A stretch of DNA of 64,000 bases from Chlamydiae bacterium RIFCSPLOWO2_12_FULL_45_20 (GCA_001796285.1 MGMD01000010.1:1-64000), one strand, 5' to 3'; positions 55,368 to 64,000 are shown, counted from the first letter of the stretch. Numbers and translations are program-made. The notes: a model not told the origin generated them from the letters alone.

Positions 55368-56261
55368 ATGGCTTCTGAGTATATTGATAGGAAAACAGGG
55401 AAAAGGTGCATTGAAAAATTTTATGGGCAAAGAGCCCTTTCGCTTTTCTACGGCGATGGATGGTGGTCTCGCCTTTTTTTTCTGACTGTTTTGCCTGTGC
55501 TGGCCCATGTTCCTTGGTTTTCTTATCTCTATGGCTATTTGCAAAAAAGACCTAGAAGCGCGAGAAAAATTGCCTCCTTTATCCAAGTCTATGGCGTCGA
55601 TAAGAGAGAATTTTTGGAAGCGGAGTTTCGCTCCTTTAACGATTTTTTTATTCGAAAGCTCAAGCCAGAGGCGCGTCCAGTGTCCCAAGACCCACGCGTA
55701 TTGGTCGCTCCAGCAGATGCGAGATATCTTGTTTACCCCCGTTTTGAGGCGTTCAGCATTAAGGAGAAGACCTTTTCTTTAAGGGAGTTTCTTCAAAATA
55801 TTGAGTTGACCCATCGATATAGAGAGGGATCCATGGTGATCGCTCGACTCTGTCCTTCAGATTACCACCGTTTTCACTTTCCGTGTGATGCTTTTGTATC
55901 CAAAGCGAAGCTGATTCCAGGGCCGCTTTTTTCTGTAAACCCCATGGCCCTTCAGAAAAAGTTGTCCATTCTTGTCGAAAATAAACGGATGGTCACGGAA
56001 GTGCACTCAGAAAGATTTGGCATGCTTCTTTACCTGGAAATAGGGGCCACCTGTGTAGGTTCTATTCGTCAAACATATCAGCCTGAGACGGTTGTTAAAA
56101 AAGGGGAGGAGAAGGGGTATTTTGAATTTGGCGGCTCCTGTATTGTTCTTTTTTTAGAAAAAGGGAAGGTGAGGTTTGACGAGGATCTCCTTCGCAATAC
56201 GCAAGCAGGGTTTGAGACTCGGATGAACTATGGAGAGTCTTTAGCTTTTAAAGTTCCTTAG
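55368..56261 (+). CDS. psd: Phosphatidylserine decarboxylase proenzyme
   Basis: 297 residues. Makes phosphatidylethanolamine at the inner membrane. The self-cleavage site is FGGSC (Gly-Ser pyruvoyl serine; a variant of LGST) near residue 259. The proton-transfer Asp/His set lies in APADARYLV and CPSDYHRFHFP. RSFNDFFIRKLKPEARP, a signature of the longer type found in Chlamydia, is also seen. It sits near secA and mnmE as in Chlamydia. It overlaps the convergent PAP2 gene by 4 bp. Confidence 0.94.
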   Translation: MASEYIDRKTGKRCIEKFYGQRALSLFYGDGWWSRLFFLTVLPVLAHVPWFSYLYGYLQKRPRSARKIASFIQVYGVDKREFLEAEFRSFNDFFIRKLKPEARPVSQDPRVLVAPADARYLVYPRFEAFSIKEKTFSLREFLQNIELTHRYREGSMVIARLCPSDYHRFHFPCDAFVSKAKLIPGPLFSVNPMALQKKLSILVENKRMVTEVHSERFGMLLYLEIGATCVGSIRQTYQPETVVKKGEEKGYFEFGGSCIVLFLEKGKVRFDEDLLRNTQAGFETRMNYGESLAFKVP

Positions 56262-57121
56262 TGGATCTTTGTTTTCATCAGCCATTGGGCGATCGGGCTT
56301 GCGCCTAGACTCATGAAAAGTGCCGCAGTCAAGGCCTTTGCAAAATGGAGGCCCCCAGGGAATACAAAAAGCACTGCAAAAAGAATGGCAATTCCAATCG
56401 AAGCTCTTCCCAGCCCCTCATTGATCGTTTTCGGTTTAGGAAGAAACCACTGGTGTTTGAGAGAAAAATAGGTGCCGAGTCCGATGCCCACACAAGCTCC
56501 CATAGTGAAGGAGATTGCTGGTTTTCGCACGGCGAACATCACGCCCAAAGGTAACGCCAAGCTGAGAAGAAGGCAAAAGCGAAGTCCTTTTTGTTCTAGC
56601 CAACGTTCTAAAGGAGCTCTGGTTTTCACCAGTAGGCCCAGCATGATGAAGCCTAAAATCCAGCCGCCCAATAGGTCGATTGGATAGTGGACTCCTAAAT
56701 AGAGTCTTGAGAAGCTAATGAGAAGCATGTAGGTAATGCCAATGATCCAGGCAAGATTGGTTCTCCAGTAATAGATTAAAAGACCTCCTAAAAACAGGGA
56801 AGACTCTGCTCCCCCGCTAGGAAAGCCTGTAGTTGATGGATGCAACATGCCAAGCTCTGGCATCTCGGTGCTAGGCCTCGGCCAGCCGATCCAATACTTT
56901 AAAAGATGAATCATTACACTGTTGAAGGACAGCCAATAAAACAGGCGAATGCCCCATCGGTAGGAAAACCCCAGCCAAATCAAAGGGATCAAGACAAAGA
57001 AAAAATACATAGAGTCAAAGAAATTTAAAAAGCGAAAAAACGGGTCGAGCCAGGCAATTCGGTTCTGGGCTAACTGAATGACAAAATTTAGCTGTTGCTG
57101 ATGGAATGGCAAATGGGGCAT
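56258..57121 (-). CDS. PAP2-family membrane phosphatase
   Basis: 287 residues with about eight membrane segments. Motif 1 is KYWIGWPRP and motif 3 is SRLYLGVHYPIDLLGG with its nucleophilic His. Motif 2 reads GFPSGGAESS where PSGH is expected, so the acid/base His is replaced by Gly. Members dephosphorylate lipid phosphates such as undecaprenyl diphosphate or phosphatidic acid. The motif-2 change makes classical catalysis doubtful unless a neighbouring residue substitutes. The start overlaps the end of nth by 34 bp. Confidence 0.85.
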   Translation of the reverse strand: MPHLPFHQQQLNFVIQLAQNRIAWLDPFFRFLNFFDSMYFFFVLIPLIWLGFSYRWGIRLFYWLSFNSVMIHLLKYWIGWPRPSTEMPELGMLHPSTTGFPSGGAESSLFLGGLLIYYWRTNLAWIIGITYMLLISFSRLYLGVHYPIDLLGGWILGFIMLGLLVKTRAPLERWLEQKGLRFCLLLSLALPLGVMFAVRKPAISFTMGACVGIGLGTYFSLKHQWFLPKPKTINEGLGRASIGIAILFAVLFVFPGGLHFAKALTAALFMSLGASPIAQWLMKTKIH

Positions 57122-57711
57122 TGCTCGATCTTGTGGCCTCTCGCGGGGCAGTATTCCCTCGCGTAATAAATAATCTGCAAATGCAGCTTAATCCATGTGT
57201 CTCTAGAAAACAAGCTTTTGAGATCTTTTTCCGTTTTTTTCACATTCTTGCCGCTACTCAATTTCCACCGTTGAGCCAGTCGGTGGATATGCGTGTCCAC
57301 GGGGAACGCTGGCTTTTGGAAGGCTTGGCAGAGGACAACGGAAGCGGTCTTATGACCGACGCCGGGCAGTGCTTCTAACTTTTTGAAAGTCTCAGGTACC
57401 TTCCCTTCATAGCGATGAATCAGCACTTGAGAGAGATTCCAAATGGCCTTTGATTTGGTCGGAGCGAGTCCGCAGGGCCGAATGATCTCTTCAATTTCTT
57501 GTGGGCTTAGCCGACTCATTTTTTCTGGAGTGTTTGCGATTTTGAAGAGCTTTGGGCTGATCTCGTTGACGCGGGCGTCTTTACACTGAGCGGAGAGTAG
57601 CACAGCAATCAACAGCGTATAAGCATCTTGGTGCTTGAGCGGAATGCTTGGATCTGGATAAAGCTTATCTAACAGTTTTGCGATTTTTTGGGCGCGCGTT
57701 TTTTTATTCAT
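57088..57711 (-). CDS. nth: Endonuclease III (DNA glycosylase/AP lyase)
   Basis: 207 residues. Removes oxidised pyrimidines. The helix-hairpin-helix LPGVGHKTASVVL has the catalytic Lys and the conserved Asp is in FPVDTHIHR. LLIAVLLSAQCKD is typical. The ATG at 57711 overlaps the mnmE stop (ATGA); a TTG at 57723 is discarded. The C-terminal iron-sulfur loop has only three Cys (YCPARGHKIEQCPIC), without the fourth ligand of the usual CX6CX2CX5C, so the cluster may be absent or have a non-Cys ligand. Confidence 0.94.
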   Translation of the reverse strand: MNKKTRAQKIAKLLDKLYPDPSIPLKHQDAYTLLIAVLLSAQCKDARVNEISPKLFKIANTPEKMSRLSPQEIEEIIRPCGLAPTKSKAIWNLSQVLIHRYEGKVPETFKKLEALPGVGHKTASVVLCQAFQKPAFPVDTHIHRLAQRWKLSSGKNVKKTEKDLKSLFSRDTWIKLHLQIIYYAREYCPARGHKIEQCPICHSISNS

Positions 57712-59039
57712 TTGCCTAGACAAAACTTGCTGAAGATTGCGGACAAAATGTCCTCGGTGACATTCGTTCCAATGATAGTGCCCAGTTCATTCAGACATGC
57801 TCTCATATCGGAAGTCACAAATTCGGGAGAGCCTTCTGATTGCAGTCCATGTAAAACCGCTTGACACGATGCGACCGCAGAAGAGAGGGCATGAAAGTGT
57901 CTTTGCTGTGTGATGAGAATCTCATCTTTAGCTGGAATGCCGTGTTTCCAGATCTTTTGCTCGATGGCCTTTTTGAGTAGATCTAGTCCGATTTTTTCCT
58001 TAGCAGAGATTTTCACTGAGGGGATGTCTATCTGTGGTTGAGCGAGATCGATTTTATTCCAGACGATTACTGTTTTTTCTGGGGGGGCTCGTTGAATCAG
58101 TTCTTGTTCAGGCGCGCGCGTTGTATCGAGGATCAGTAGGATGAGATCCGCTTCTTGCATGGCTTTTTCAGATCTTCGAATGCCCTCTTTTTCAATGGTT
58201 TCTTGCGTGTCCCTAATGCCAGCCGTATCCATCAGTTTGAAGTGAAATGAGCCGAGATGGAGGTCTTCCTCAAGCACGTCGCGCGTTGTTCCGGCGATCT
58301 CTGTGACGATGGCGCGATCCTTGCCTAAAAGGGCGTTCATGAGGGATGATTTTCCTACATTCGGTGCGCCGAGAAGGCATAGGCTGAGGCCTGTGTGGAG
58401 CGATTTTCCATCGTGAAACGTATCGCGAAGGTGCGCCATTGAAAAAAGGACAGACTCTAAGCGCTTAACAAGTTCCTCTTTGGATGCGAATTCTAACCCC
58501 TCTTCAGGAAAATCGACCCAGGCTTCGAGAATGGCCGCGATATCGATCAGTTGTTTTTGAAAGCCTCGAATGGTCTTAGAAAGAGCCCCTTCTAATTGTT
58601 TTTCTGCATTTTCTAAGGCGAGCGTGTTTTTTGCGGTGATGAGCTCTTGGATGGCCTCCGCTTGTGCAAGGTCGAGTTTGCCATTGAGGTAGGCTCTTAG
58701 GGAAAACTCCCCAGGTTGGGCAGGGCGCGCTCCTGCCTCCAAGACGCGCTCGAGCACCCTTCTAGTGACGAGGAGCCCTCCATGGCACGAAATTTCGATA
58801 GAGTCTTCCCCAGTATAAGAGCGAGGACTTCTCATGATGAGAAGAAGGACATTATCAATCGGGATATGGTCTTTTGTTAAAATATTTCCGTAGTGGGCTG
58901 TATGCGTCTTAAAATGTTTAGTGGATCGGGAAAAAACCGCTTCCGCAATCTCCAAGGCTGTTTCTCCAGAGACCCGAATAACAGAAATAGCCCCTGTCCC
59001 AGGGGGGGTGGCGATGGCTGCGATGGTATCCTTTCTCAT
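57708..59039 (-). CDS. mnmE: tRNA modification GTPase MnmE (TrmE)
   Basis: 443 residues. With MnmG it installs the cmnm5U34 wobble modification. The ATG at 59039 gives the family start KDTIAAIATPPGTGAISVIRVSG. N-domain, helical domain and inserted G domain are all present: GAPNVGKSSLMNALLG (G1), DTAGIRDT (G3), WNKIDLA (G4). It ends in the catalytic FCLGK tail (CxGK). It lies upstream of nth (coupled) and close to psd and secA as in Chlamydia. Confidence 0.96.
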   Translation of the reverse strand: MRKDTIAAIATPPGTGAISVIRVSGETALEIAEAVFSRSTKHFKTHTAHYGNILTKDHIPIDNVLLLIMRSPRSYTGEDSIEISCHGGLLVTRRVLERVLEAGARPAQPGEFSLRAYLNGKLDLAQAEAIQELITAKNTLALENAEKQLEGALSKTIRGFQKQLIDIAAILEAWVDFPEEGLEFASKEELVKRLESVLFSMAHLRDTFHDGKSLHTGLSLCLLGAPNVGKSSLMNALLGKDRAIVTEIAGTTRDVLEEDLHLGSFHFKLMDTAGIRDTQETIEKEGIRRSEKAMQEADLILLILDTTRAPEQELIQRAPPEKTVIVWNKIDLAQPQIDIPSVKISAKEKIGLDLLKKAIEQKIWKHGIPAKDEILITQQRHFHALSSAVASCQAVLHGLQSEGSPEFVTSDMRACLNELGTIIGTNVTEDILSAIFSKFCLGK

Positions 59040-59137
59040 GCAAGGAAAAGAATACCATGGGCGGAGTTCTTTTTCAGCTATAACTTCTGGATTCTTTAGG
59101 CGCCTATCCATTAGCCTAGGGTTGGAGGCAGCTCATC

Positions 59138-60574
59138 ATGCATGAGGGGTATAAGGTAGTTTCGACCCAGGAGATGGCCCGCGTTGAAGCAACGGGGGAC
59201 CACGAGAGCTTCATGCGGGAGGCAGGGACAAAGGTCGCTCTTGTAGTCATCCATTACATTCAGCAACATGATCTCCCAAAGAAAGTAACGCTGCTTGTGG
59301 GCAAGGGTAACAATGGCGGGGATGCGTACGCCGCAGGCTTGCGTCTTTTAAACGATGGGTTTTCAGTATTTGCGTATCCGCTTTACGAAAAGGTGGCTCC
59401 GCTCAATGAAAAATTGAGGGAAGTTTTTCGAAAACAGGGAGGAAAGTTTACGGAAAAAATCGAAGGTGTGCTTGTAGACGGGCTCTTGGGAACAGGGTGT
59501 CAAGGCAGGCTAGAGAAGAAGCTCAAAATGCTCATCACCCTGGTGAACCATTCAAACCTTCCTGTCTTTTCGATTGATATCCCATCTGGGGTGCATGGAT
59601 CTTCTGGACGCGTAGAAGACGTAGCTATTCAAGCCACCGCAACAGTTACTTTGGGCCTCGCCAAGATGGGCCTTTTTATCGAAGAGGGATGGAAGTATGT
59701 CGGTAAGCTTTACATCGCCGATTTTGGTTTGTCTCAGGAGAAAATAGCGGAAGCGGAAGCCATATGCTATTTGCCAAAGAAGCTAGAGCTTCCTAAAGTT
59801 TGCCGCATCCGTCATAAATACGAAGCCGGCTATGTAGTGGGTTATGCGGGATCTACTCTATTTCGGGGGGCAGCTAAAATGGCAGGGCTTGCGGCCTTGC
59901 GCTCAGGTGCTGGGATGGTCAGAGTCTTTCACTCTGGGGACATTGGGGACACTTCGCCCGAGTTGATGACTTCCCAATGGTGTTCCACTCTCTGGAAAAA
60001 GTCGCTCAAAAAGGCAAAGGCAGTCTTTATTGGTCCTGGGCTTGGAGAATGCTCAAAATGGCTAAAAGCTCATGTAAAAGAATGCAAGCTCCCTTGCGTT
60101 TTTGATGCAGATGCTTTGCAAAAGGAAATGATGTATCCAAAGGGATCCGTTTTGACTCCGCATCGGGGCGAGGCTCTTAGGCTCTTTGGGCTCAAGACAG
60201 CTCATGAAGAGGATCTTTTTGCAAGGGCTATTCGCTACTGCAATGCAAACCGCGTTACTCTTGTGTTAAAAGGGGCCCCCACGTTTATTTTCGGGCCCGA
60301 TCATAAGCCTGTCATTATTCCGAGGGGAGATCCGGGGATGGCAACCGCTGGCAGCGGCGATGTGCTAACAGGAATGATTGCAGCCTTCTTCGCGCAAGGC
60401 TCTTCCTCGTATGAGGCGGCTATCCTCGCTGTTACGCTTCACGCTATTGCGGGGGAGTATTCGGCTAAGGACCAAACATCTTATTGTATGACAGCCATGA
60501 ATCTCATTGAGCGCCTGCCTTCTGCTTTTAAAGCTCTTTTGCATCAAGAAGAAATTGTCCCTTTCATTGCATAG
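59138..60574 (+). CDS. nnrD: Bifunctional NAD(P)HX epimerase/dehydratase
   Basis: 478 residues. Repairs hydrated NAD(P)H. The N-terminal YjeF epimerase domain (about 1-205) has GKGNNGGDAYAAGLRL and DGLLGTGCQG. The C-terminal dehydratase (ribokinase-like, about 220-478) has AGSTLFRGAAKMAGLAALRSGAG, DADALQ, LTPHRGEALRLFG and the ATP/ADP-site GDPGMATAGSGDVLTGMI. Full-length fusions of this order are usual. It is convergent with the epimerase gene, overlapping by 31 bp. Confidence 0.94.
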   Translation: MHEGYKVVSTQEMARVEATGDHESFMREAGTKVALVVIHYIQQHDLPKKVTLLVGKGNNGGDAYAAGLRLLNDGFSVFAYPLYEKVAPLNEKLREVFRKQGGKFTEKIEGVLVDGLLGTGCQGRLEKKLKMLITLVNHSNLPVFSIDIPSGVHGSSGRVEDVAIQATATVTLGLAKMGLFIEEGWKYVGKLYIADFGLSQEKIAEAEAICYLPKKLELPKVCRIRHKYEAGYVVGYAGSTLFRGAAKMAGLAALRSGAGMVRVFHSGDIGDTSPELMTSQWCSTLWKKSLKKAKAVFIGPGLGECSKWLKAHVKECKLPCVFDADALQKEMMYPKGSVLTPHRGEALRLFGLKTAHEEDLFARAIRYCNANRVTLVLKGAPTFIFGPDHKPVIIPRGDPGMATAGSGDVLTGMIAAFFAQGSSSYEAAILAVTLHAIAGEYSAKDQTSYCMTAMNLIERLPSAFKALLHQEEIVPFIA

Positions 60575-61539
60575 TGGGTGTATATAGGTACGCGATGATA
60601 CCATTTGAACCAGTCGACAAACTGCAAAATCCCCTCTTGTAGCGAAACTCTTGGATGGAAATTGAGGAGTGTTTGGCTTTTTTCAATGTCGGCAAACGTT
60701 TCTAGTACCTCTCCGGTTTGCATGGGGAGCATCTCTTGGATCGCTTCTTTCCCTAGAGCTTCTTCAAGGGTTTGAATGAGGCTCAAGAGGCTGACGGGGC
60801 AGTGATTTCCCAGATTAAAAATCTCGCAAGGGGCTTCCAAATCAATGGCCGCTACGGTGCCGTTGACGATATCGTCAATATAGGTAAAATCCCGTTTCAT
60901 TCGGCCATAGTTAAAAACAGGGATCGGCTCGCCTGCACAGATTTTTTTTGTGAAGGTATAATAGGCCATGTCAGGCCGTCCCCAGGGGCCGTACGCTGTG
61001 AAGTAACGAAGGGCTGTGACAGAGGTGCCATAGAGATGGTGGTAAGCATGAGCCATGAGCTCATTAGCTTTTTTGGTCGCTCCATAAAGATTAGCAGGTT
61101 GATCTGTGCGATCGCTGACGTGAAAGGGAGTTTTTTGGTTCAGCCCATAGACAGAAGAGGAGGAGGCGTAGGTCAGTTTAATGCTGGGAAAGAGGCGCAA
61201 GACTTCCAAAATAGAGACAAAGCCCTCTAGGTTGGAAGAGACATAATCATCCGGATGTAAGATGGAATGGCGTACTCCCGCTTGTGCTGCTAAATGCACC
61301 AGATGCGTAATGCCGTGTTTCATGAGAAGTAATTTGAGTTTATCCCTTTCGATAATGTCCAGAGTTTCTACCTGAACGCCCGCTTTTTGAAGCTCTAAGG
61401 CCCGAGCTTTTTTTAACTGAGGATCATAGTAAGAATTAAAATGATCCACTCCTAGGACAAAATCTCCCCTTTTTTTCAGCTGGCGTGCCAGATGAAATCC
61501 AATAAATCCTGCTGCTCCTGTAATGAAAATTCGTTTCAT
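60544..61539 (-). CDS. NAD-dependent UDP-sugar epimerase
   Basis: A 331-residue extended SDR. Rossmann motif TGAAGFIGFHLARQL (residues 7-21), DHFNSYYDPQLKKARA (typical of UDP-glucuronate 4-epimerase), catalytic LTYASSSSVYG and YGATKKANE (YxxxK). It would make UDP-galacturonate from UDP-glucuronate or a related sugar for envelope polysaccharide. It is divergent from the Wza-like gene by 73 bp, and the three form a polysaccharide locus at the window end. Confidence 0.88.
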   Translation of the reverse strand: MKRIFITGAAGFIGFHLARQLKKRGDFVLGVDHFNSYYDPQLKKARALELQKAGVQVETLDIIERDKLKLLLMKHGITHLVHLAAQAGVRHSILHPDDYVSSNLEGFVSILEVLRLFPSIKLTYASSSSVYGLNQKTPFHVSDRTDQPANLYGATKKANELMAHAYHHLYGTSVTALRYFTAYGPWGRPDMAYYTFTKKICAGEPIPVFNYGRMKRDFTYIDDIVNGTVAAIDLEAPCEIFNLGNHCPVSLLSLIQTLEEALGKEAIQEMLPMQTGEVLETFADIEKSQTLLNFHPRVSLQEGILQFVDWFKWYHRVPIYTHYAMKGTISS

Positions 61540-61612
61540 GAAAAATGTAGTCTCATAAAATAGCTTATGCTATACACATGAACTCCCTCTATGTTAAGGG
61601 CCAGAACTCTTT

Positions 61613-62668
61613 ATGACAAGGACCATTCTCCCTTTTGCTGTAGCCTTACTTCTCATGAGTTGTGGTACCGGCCCTTATATGGGCAAGGATCTTTATGGCG
61701 CGGATGAATTTGTCCTCGACTCTTACAAGATACGAGAAGGTAAACTCTCGATTTTGGAGATGGAAGGGGTCTCGTGCGGTGAGTTCGATGAAGCTCTTTT
61801 GGAAGAGTATGAAGATCGGATCGGCGAAGACGATGTCTTAGATATCATCCTCTATAATCCCAAAAGGAAAGATGTTGCAAGCGCCATCCATACCATTGGA
61901 GCTGCAGGCGGCTACCGCGTCATCAAGGGAGAGATCTGCTTGCCAGACTCCCCTCCCATGCGCGTGGAGGGATTAACCCTTGAAGAAGCTCGTCTTAAAA
62001 TACAAGCATACTACAATAGGCAAATCGCTGATACCCAGGTATTTGTGAAGTATCAAGAGCGGATCGTTCGTAAAGTAGAACTCATGGGTTTAACAGGCAC
62101 TTCAAGCATTCCTGTGAATGGGAAGCTCCGCTTGTTTGATCTTTTGTCAATGGCTAGAATCCCTGTTGATGCAAACTTGTTTAAAAGCTATGTGTTAAGG
62201 GGTGGCCATCCGCTTCCCATCGATATGACAAGGCTGATTAAAAATGGCGATATGTCTCAAAATATCGTCATGCGCGGTGGAGATAAGGTCTATATCGCAG
62301 AAGCTTCAGCATCGACCTTGATGGTAATGGGTGAAGTGGGAAGAGACCGGACGATTGCACTGCCCAACGGATGTATGTCTTTAAGGCAAGCTCTGGCTGA
62401 GGCAGGGGGCATTCCCTACACTGGGGATAAGTCGTATATTCAGGTGATACGGGGAAACATCTGCCAGCCCAAAATTTACACGCTCAATTGGCAGCATGTT
62501 ATCCATCTGCCGAACGACAGTCTTCTTTTAATGCCAGGGGATATCGTCTATGTCTGTGCCAAGCCCATTACGGAATGGAACCGCTTTATTTCACAACTTC
62601 TTCCGAGCTTTACTGGTGTGGATGTGATGTTTAAAAGCTGTTCGAATTGGGGGATTGTCATCCCTTGA
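61613..62668 (+). CDS. Polysaccharide export lipoprotein (Wza-like)
   Basis: 351 residues. A lipobox LLLMSCGTG gives acylation at Cys17. DDVLDIILYNP begins the polysaccharide export (Poly_export) domain (about 75-160). Two SLBB-like units follow: VELMGLTGTSSIPVNGKLRLFDLL and VMGEVGRDRTIALPNGCMSLRQAL. Forms an outer-membrane channel for capsule or exopolysaccharide. It ends with a TGA that overlaps the TTG start of the next gene, so the pair is coupled. The C-terminal helix that spans the outer membrane in Wza is not evident. Confidence 0.88.
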   Translation: MTRTILPFAVALLLMSCGTGPYMGKDLYGADEFVLDSYKIREGKLSILEMEGVSCGEFDEALLEEYEDRIGEDDVLDIILYNPKRKDVASAIHTIGAAGGYRVIKGEICLPDSPPMRVEGLTLEEARLKIQAYYNRQIADTQVFVKYQERIVRKVELMGLTGTSSIPVNGKLRLFDLLSMARIPVDANLFKSYVLRGGHPLPIDMTRLIKNGDMSQNIVMRGGDKVYIAEASASTLMVMGEVGRDRTIALPNGCMSLRQALAEAGGIPYTGDKSYIQVIRGNICQPKIYTLNWQHVIHLPNDSLLLMPGDIVYVCAKPITEWNRFISQLLPSFTGVDVMFKSCSNWGIVIP

Positions 62669-64000
62669 AACCCTCCCTTGATCCAAGAGAATGGCTGATA
62701 TCGTTAACAGATGTAAAACAGCTTTACATGTCCCATTGGAAAAGGCTAATGAAGTGGGTTTTCATTGGAGGTGTGGGGGCTTTTCTTTTTTTTGCTAATA
62801 ACGGCGTTCGCTATCAGGCAAAGGCTCTTTTTAAAGAAGACGTGGAGAAGAAAACGTCAGGTAACTTGTTTAATGAAATAATGTTTCAAGGAAGATTCCC
62901 AGATCAGACTAAAGCGATCTCTTTTATGAAGTCTAATGAGGTTTTGCGGCCGTTAGTGGAAAAGTTAGGGCTGCAGATTCATAGCAGCTCTTCTTCCGGT
63001 TGCATTCAAAACGCTGTATCTAACTTCCGAGATAGCTGGAGGGCAGAAAGGGGGAAATCTATCGAAGACCTTGACCCGTTTCTTTTTGAAAACGTCCACT
63101 ATTCCTCTGAAAAAGCGGGTTTTTTTACTCTTTTTTTTACAAATGAAAAAGAATTTTCTGTATTTGATGAGACGCAAAAAAAAAGGCTTGAGATAGGAGT
63201 GATTGGGTCTCCCGTATGCCTTGAGGGATTTCAATTCACGGTAAAAAAGATCCCGAAGAAGGCGAAGTACAATGTATTTTATCCCTTTTTTGTCACCCAT
63301 TGGATTCATGAAGCGGGGGCGATACGCTCCTGTGTGACGATCAAAGATAATATAGAAAATAGCTCCCTCATCGATCTTTCTTTTATGCACCGCGATCGTT
63401 ACTTGGCTGTGCAGATAGTTAATGAATTGATGAACCAGTACCAAGAGTATCTTCGTAGGGAGTATGGCTATGTTGAAAAAGAGCAGCTCGCGTATCTCGA
63501 AGGAAAACAAAATCAGATTTTTGCAAAGATGGATGAGCTTTTGACGCAGCACTGCTTATACATGACCAAAAATATCGAAGAAAACGGTTTTTTTGGTTTG
63601 GATGAGGAGAGTCAAAGTCTTCTTGTCCCCCATAATCAGATAAGCCAGAAGATACGGGCTATCGACATAGAATTAGAGCGGCTTTCTCGGATCAAAAACG
63701 AGGGGAAGATTGTTGCTATTGCTGAGGAAGGGCCGTTTTCCCAGAGGCTCGGCAACATTCTTCAGGAAGTCCACCATCTCAAGCAGCAAAGAGATCTTCT
63801 CGAGCTCTCCCTCTCTGAAGATCTGCCTTTTCCTTCTGATAGTAAAAAAGGGGAGCTTCAAACTGTCCGCGCCCAGCGGATGGAAATGGAAAAAAGGATG
63901 CAGGAGATCCGATCTGGGCAAAAGATCAGCGCTTGTGATTTCGATCAGGGGTTGCAATGTTGGGCTCAGGGAATCGATAGTCCTGAAGAAGAGACCGATT
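62665..64000 (+). CDS. Wzz-like polysaccharide co-polymerase, 5' part (runs off window)
   Basis: At least 445 codons with no stop before the window end. The TTG at 62665 overlaps the stop of the Wza-like gene (TTGA) and opens with KPSLDPREWLISL. A transmembrane helix follows at about residues 32-50 (WVFIGGVGAFLFFANN), then a periplasmic domain with long helices (YLRREYGYVEKEQLAYLEGK; the KQQRDLLELSL region), the layout of Wzz/ExoP chain-length regulators. If a C-terminal BY-kinase exists, it is beyond the window. It pairs with the Wza-like lipoprotein to couple synthesis and export. Confidence 0.75.
   Translation, partial: MKPSLDPREWLISLTDVKQLYMSHWKRLMKWVFIGGVGAFLFFANNGVRYQAKALFKEDVEKKTSGNLFNEIMFQGRFPDQTKAISFMKSNEVLRPLVEKLGLQIHSSSSSGCIQNAVSNFRDSWRAERGKSIEDLDPFLFENVHYSSEKAGFFTLFFTNEKEFSVFDETQKKRLEIGVIGSPVCLEGFQFTVKKIPKKAKYNVFYPFFVTHWIHEAGAIRSCVTIKDNIENSSLIDLSFMHRDRYLAVQIVNELMNQYQEYLRREYGYVEKEQLAYLEGKQNQIFAKMDELLTQHCLYMTKNIEENGFFGLDEESQSLLVPHNQISQKIRAIDIELERLSRIKNEGKIVAIAEEGPFSQRLGNILQEVHHLKQQRDLLELSLSEDLPFPSDSKKGELQTVRAQRMEMEKRMQEIRSGQKISACDFDQGLQCWAQGIDSPEEETD

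Noticed and set aside
60772-61230. 152-codon plus-strand frame inside the epimerase gene
   Set aside because: Antisense to a clear extended-SDR enzyme; no independent signals.
62965-63957. Two minus-strand frames (195 and 94 codons) at the window end
   Set aside because: Antisense of the open Wzz-like gene, which runs uninterrupted on the plus strand from 62665 to the edge.

Overview
The window reads as a chromosomal segment of a member of the Chlamydiota outside the classic Chlamydiaceae (an environmental Parachlamydia/Waddlia/Simkania-type organism; I cannot fix the genus). The evidence is gene content and gene neighbourhoods that, from memory, match chlamydial order: mutL-pepP followed by type II secretion pseudopilins; lipA-lpdA; eno next to an RsbU-like phosphatase; and secA, psd, nth and mnmE close together. 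There is also a MOMP-like N-terminus (GNPADPAIM) and a KDO nucleotidyltransferase. Base composition looks moderate (low to mid 40s % GC by eye).

Layout. 0-2.7 kb: two lineage-specific hypothetical genes, with two inverted copies of a 163-bp palindromic MITE around the second. 2.7-8.9 kb: a kdsB-like gene coupled to a histidine-phosphatase-fold gene, a large bifunctional putA, and a NamZ-type muramidase. 8.9-14.3 kb: two tandem LRR-like hypotheticals, then groES-groEL with a good sigma70-type promoter and a CIRCE-like operator, then a glycosyltransferase-like gene. 14.3-17.1 kb: tRNA-Arg(ACG), an MBL-fold hydrolase, a peroxiredoxin and fumarase. 17.1-19.2 kb: small hypotheticals and a third MITE copy. 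19.2-33.9 kb: core chlamydial genes (eno, rsgA, a SpoU methyltransferase, an RsbU-like phosphatase, CCA transferase, a MOMP-like protein, mutL, pepP, a PhoR-like kinase, and pseudopilins interrupted by an OPT transporter).

34.0-43.6 kb is the standout: an accessory island bounded by 27-bp direct repeats (26/27 identical), with an IS66-type transposase remnant just outside its right edge. A nine-gene, mostly overlapping operon starts from a clear promoter that carries an inverted repeat. It encodes two paralogous proteins with an ESGHYxP motif, a radical SAM enzyme, an MNT-fold nucleotidyltransferase, a protein whose motifs match class II (ExoY/CyaA/edema factor-type) adenylyl cyclase toxins, a secreted EEP-fold nuclease/phosphatase and a three-part ABC-2 exporter. 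A convergent 2OG-Fe(II)-oxygenase-like gene closes it. I do not recognise this combination as a described system. It could be a small-molecule pathway with its own exporter or an effector/toxin locus.

43.8-64 kb: an OprB-type porin, a metallophosphoesterase, lipA-lpdA, a zinc-ribbon membrane protein, an Na+/H+ antiporter bracketed by perfect 15-bp inverted repeats, secA, a GNAT, an MFS exporter, psd, a PAP2 phosphatase, nth-mnmE and an NAD(P)HX repair enzyme. At the right edge lies the start of an exopolysaccharide export locus (UDP-sugar epimerase, Wza-like lipoprotein, and a Wzz-like protein running off the window), which is unexpected for a chlamydia.
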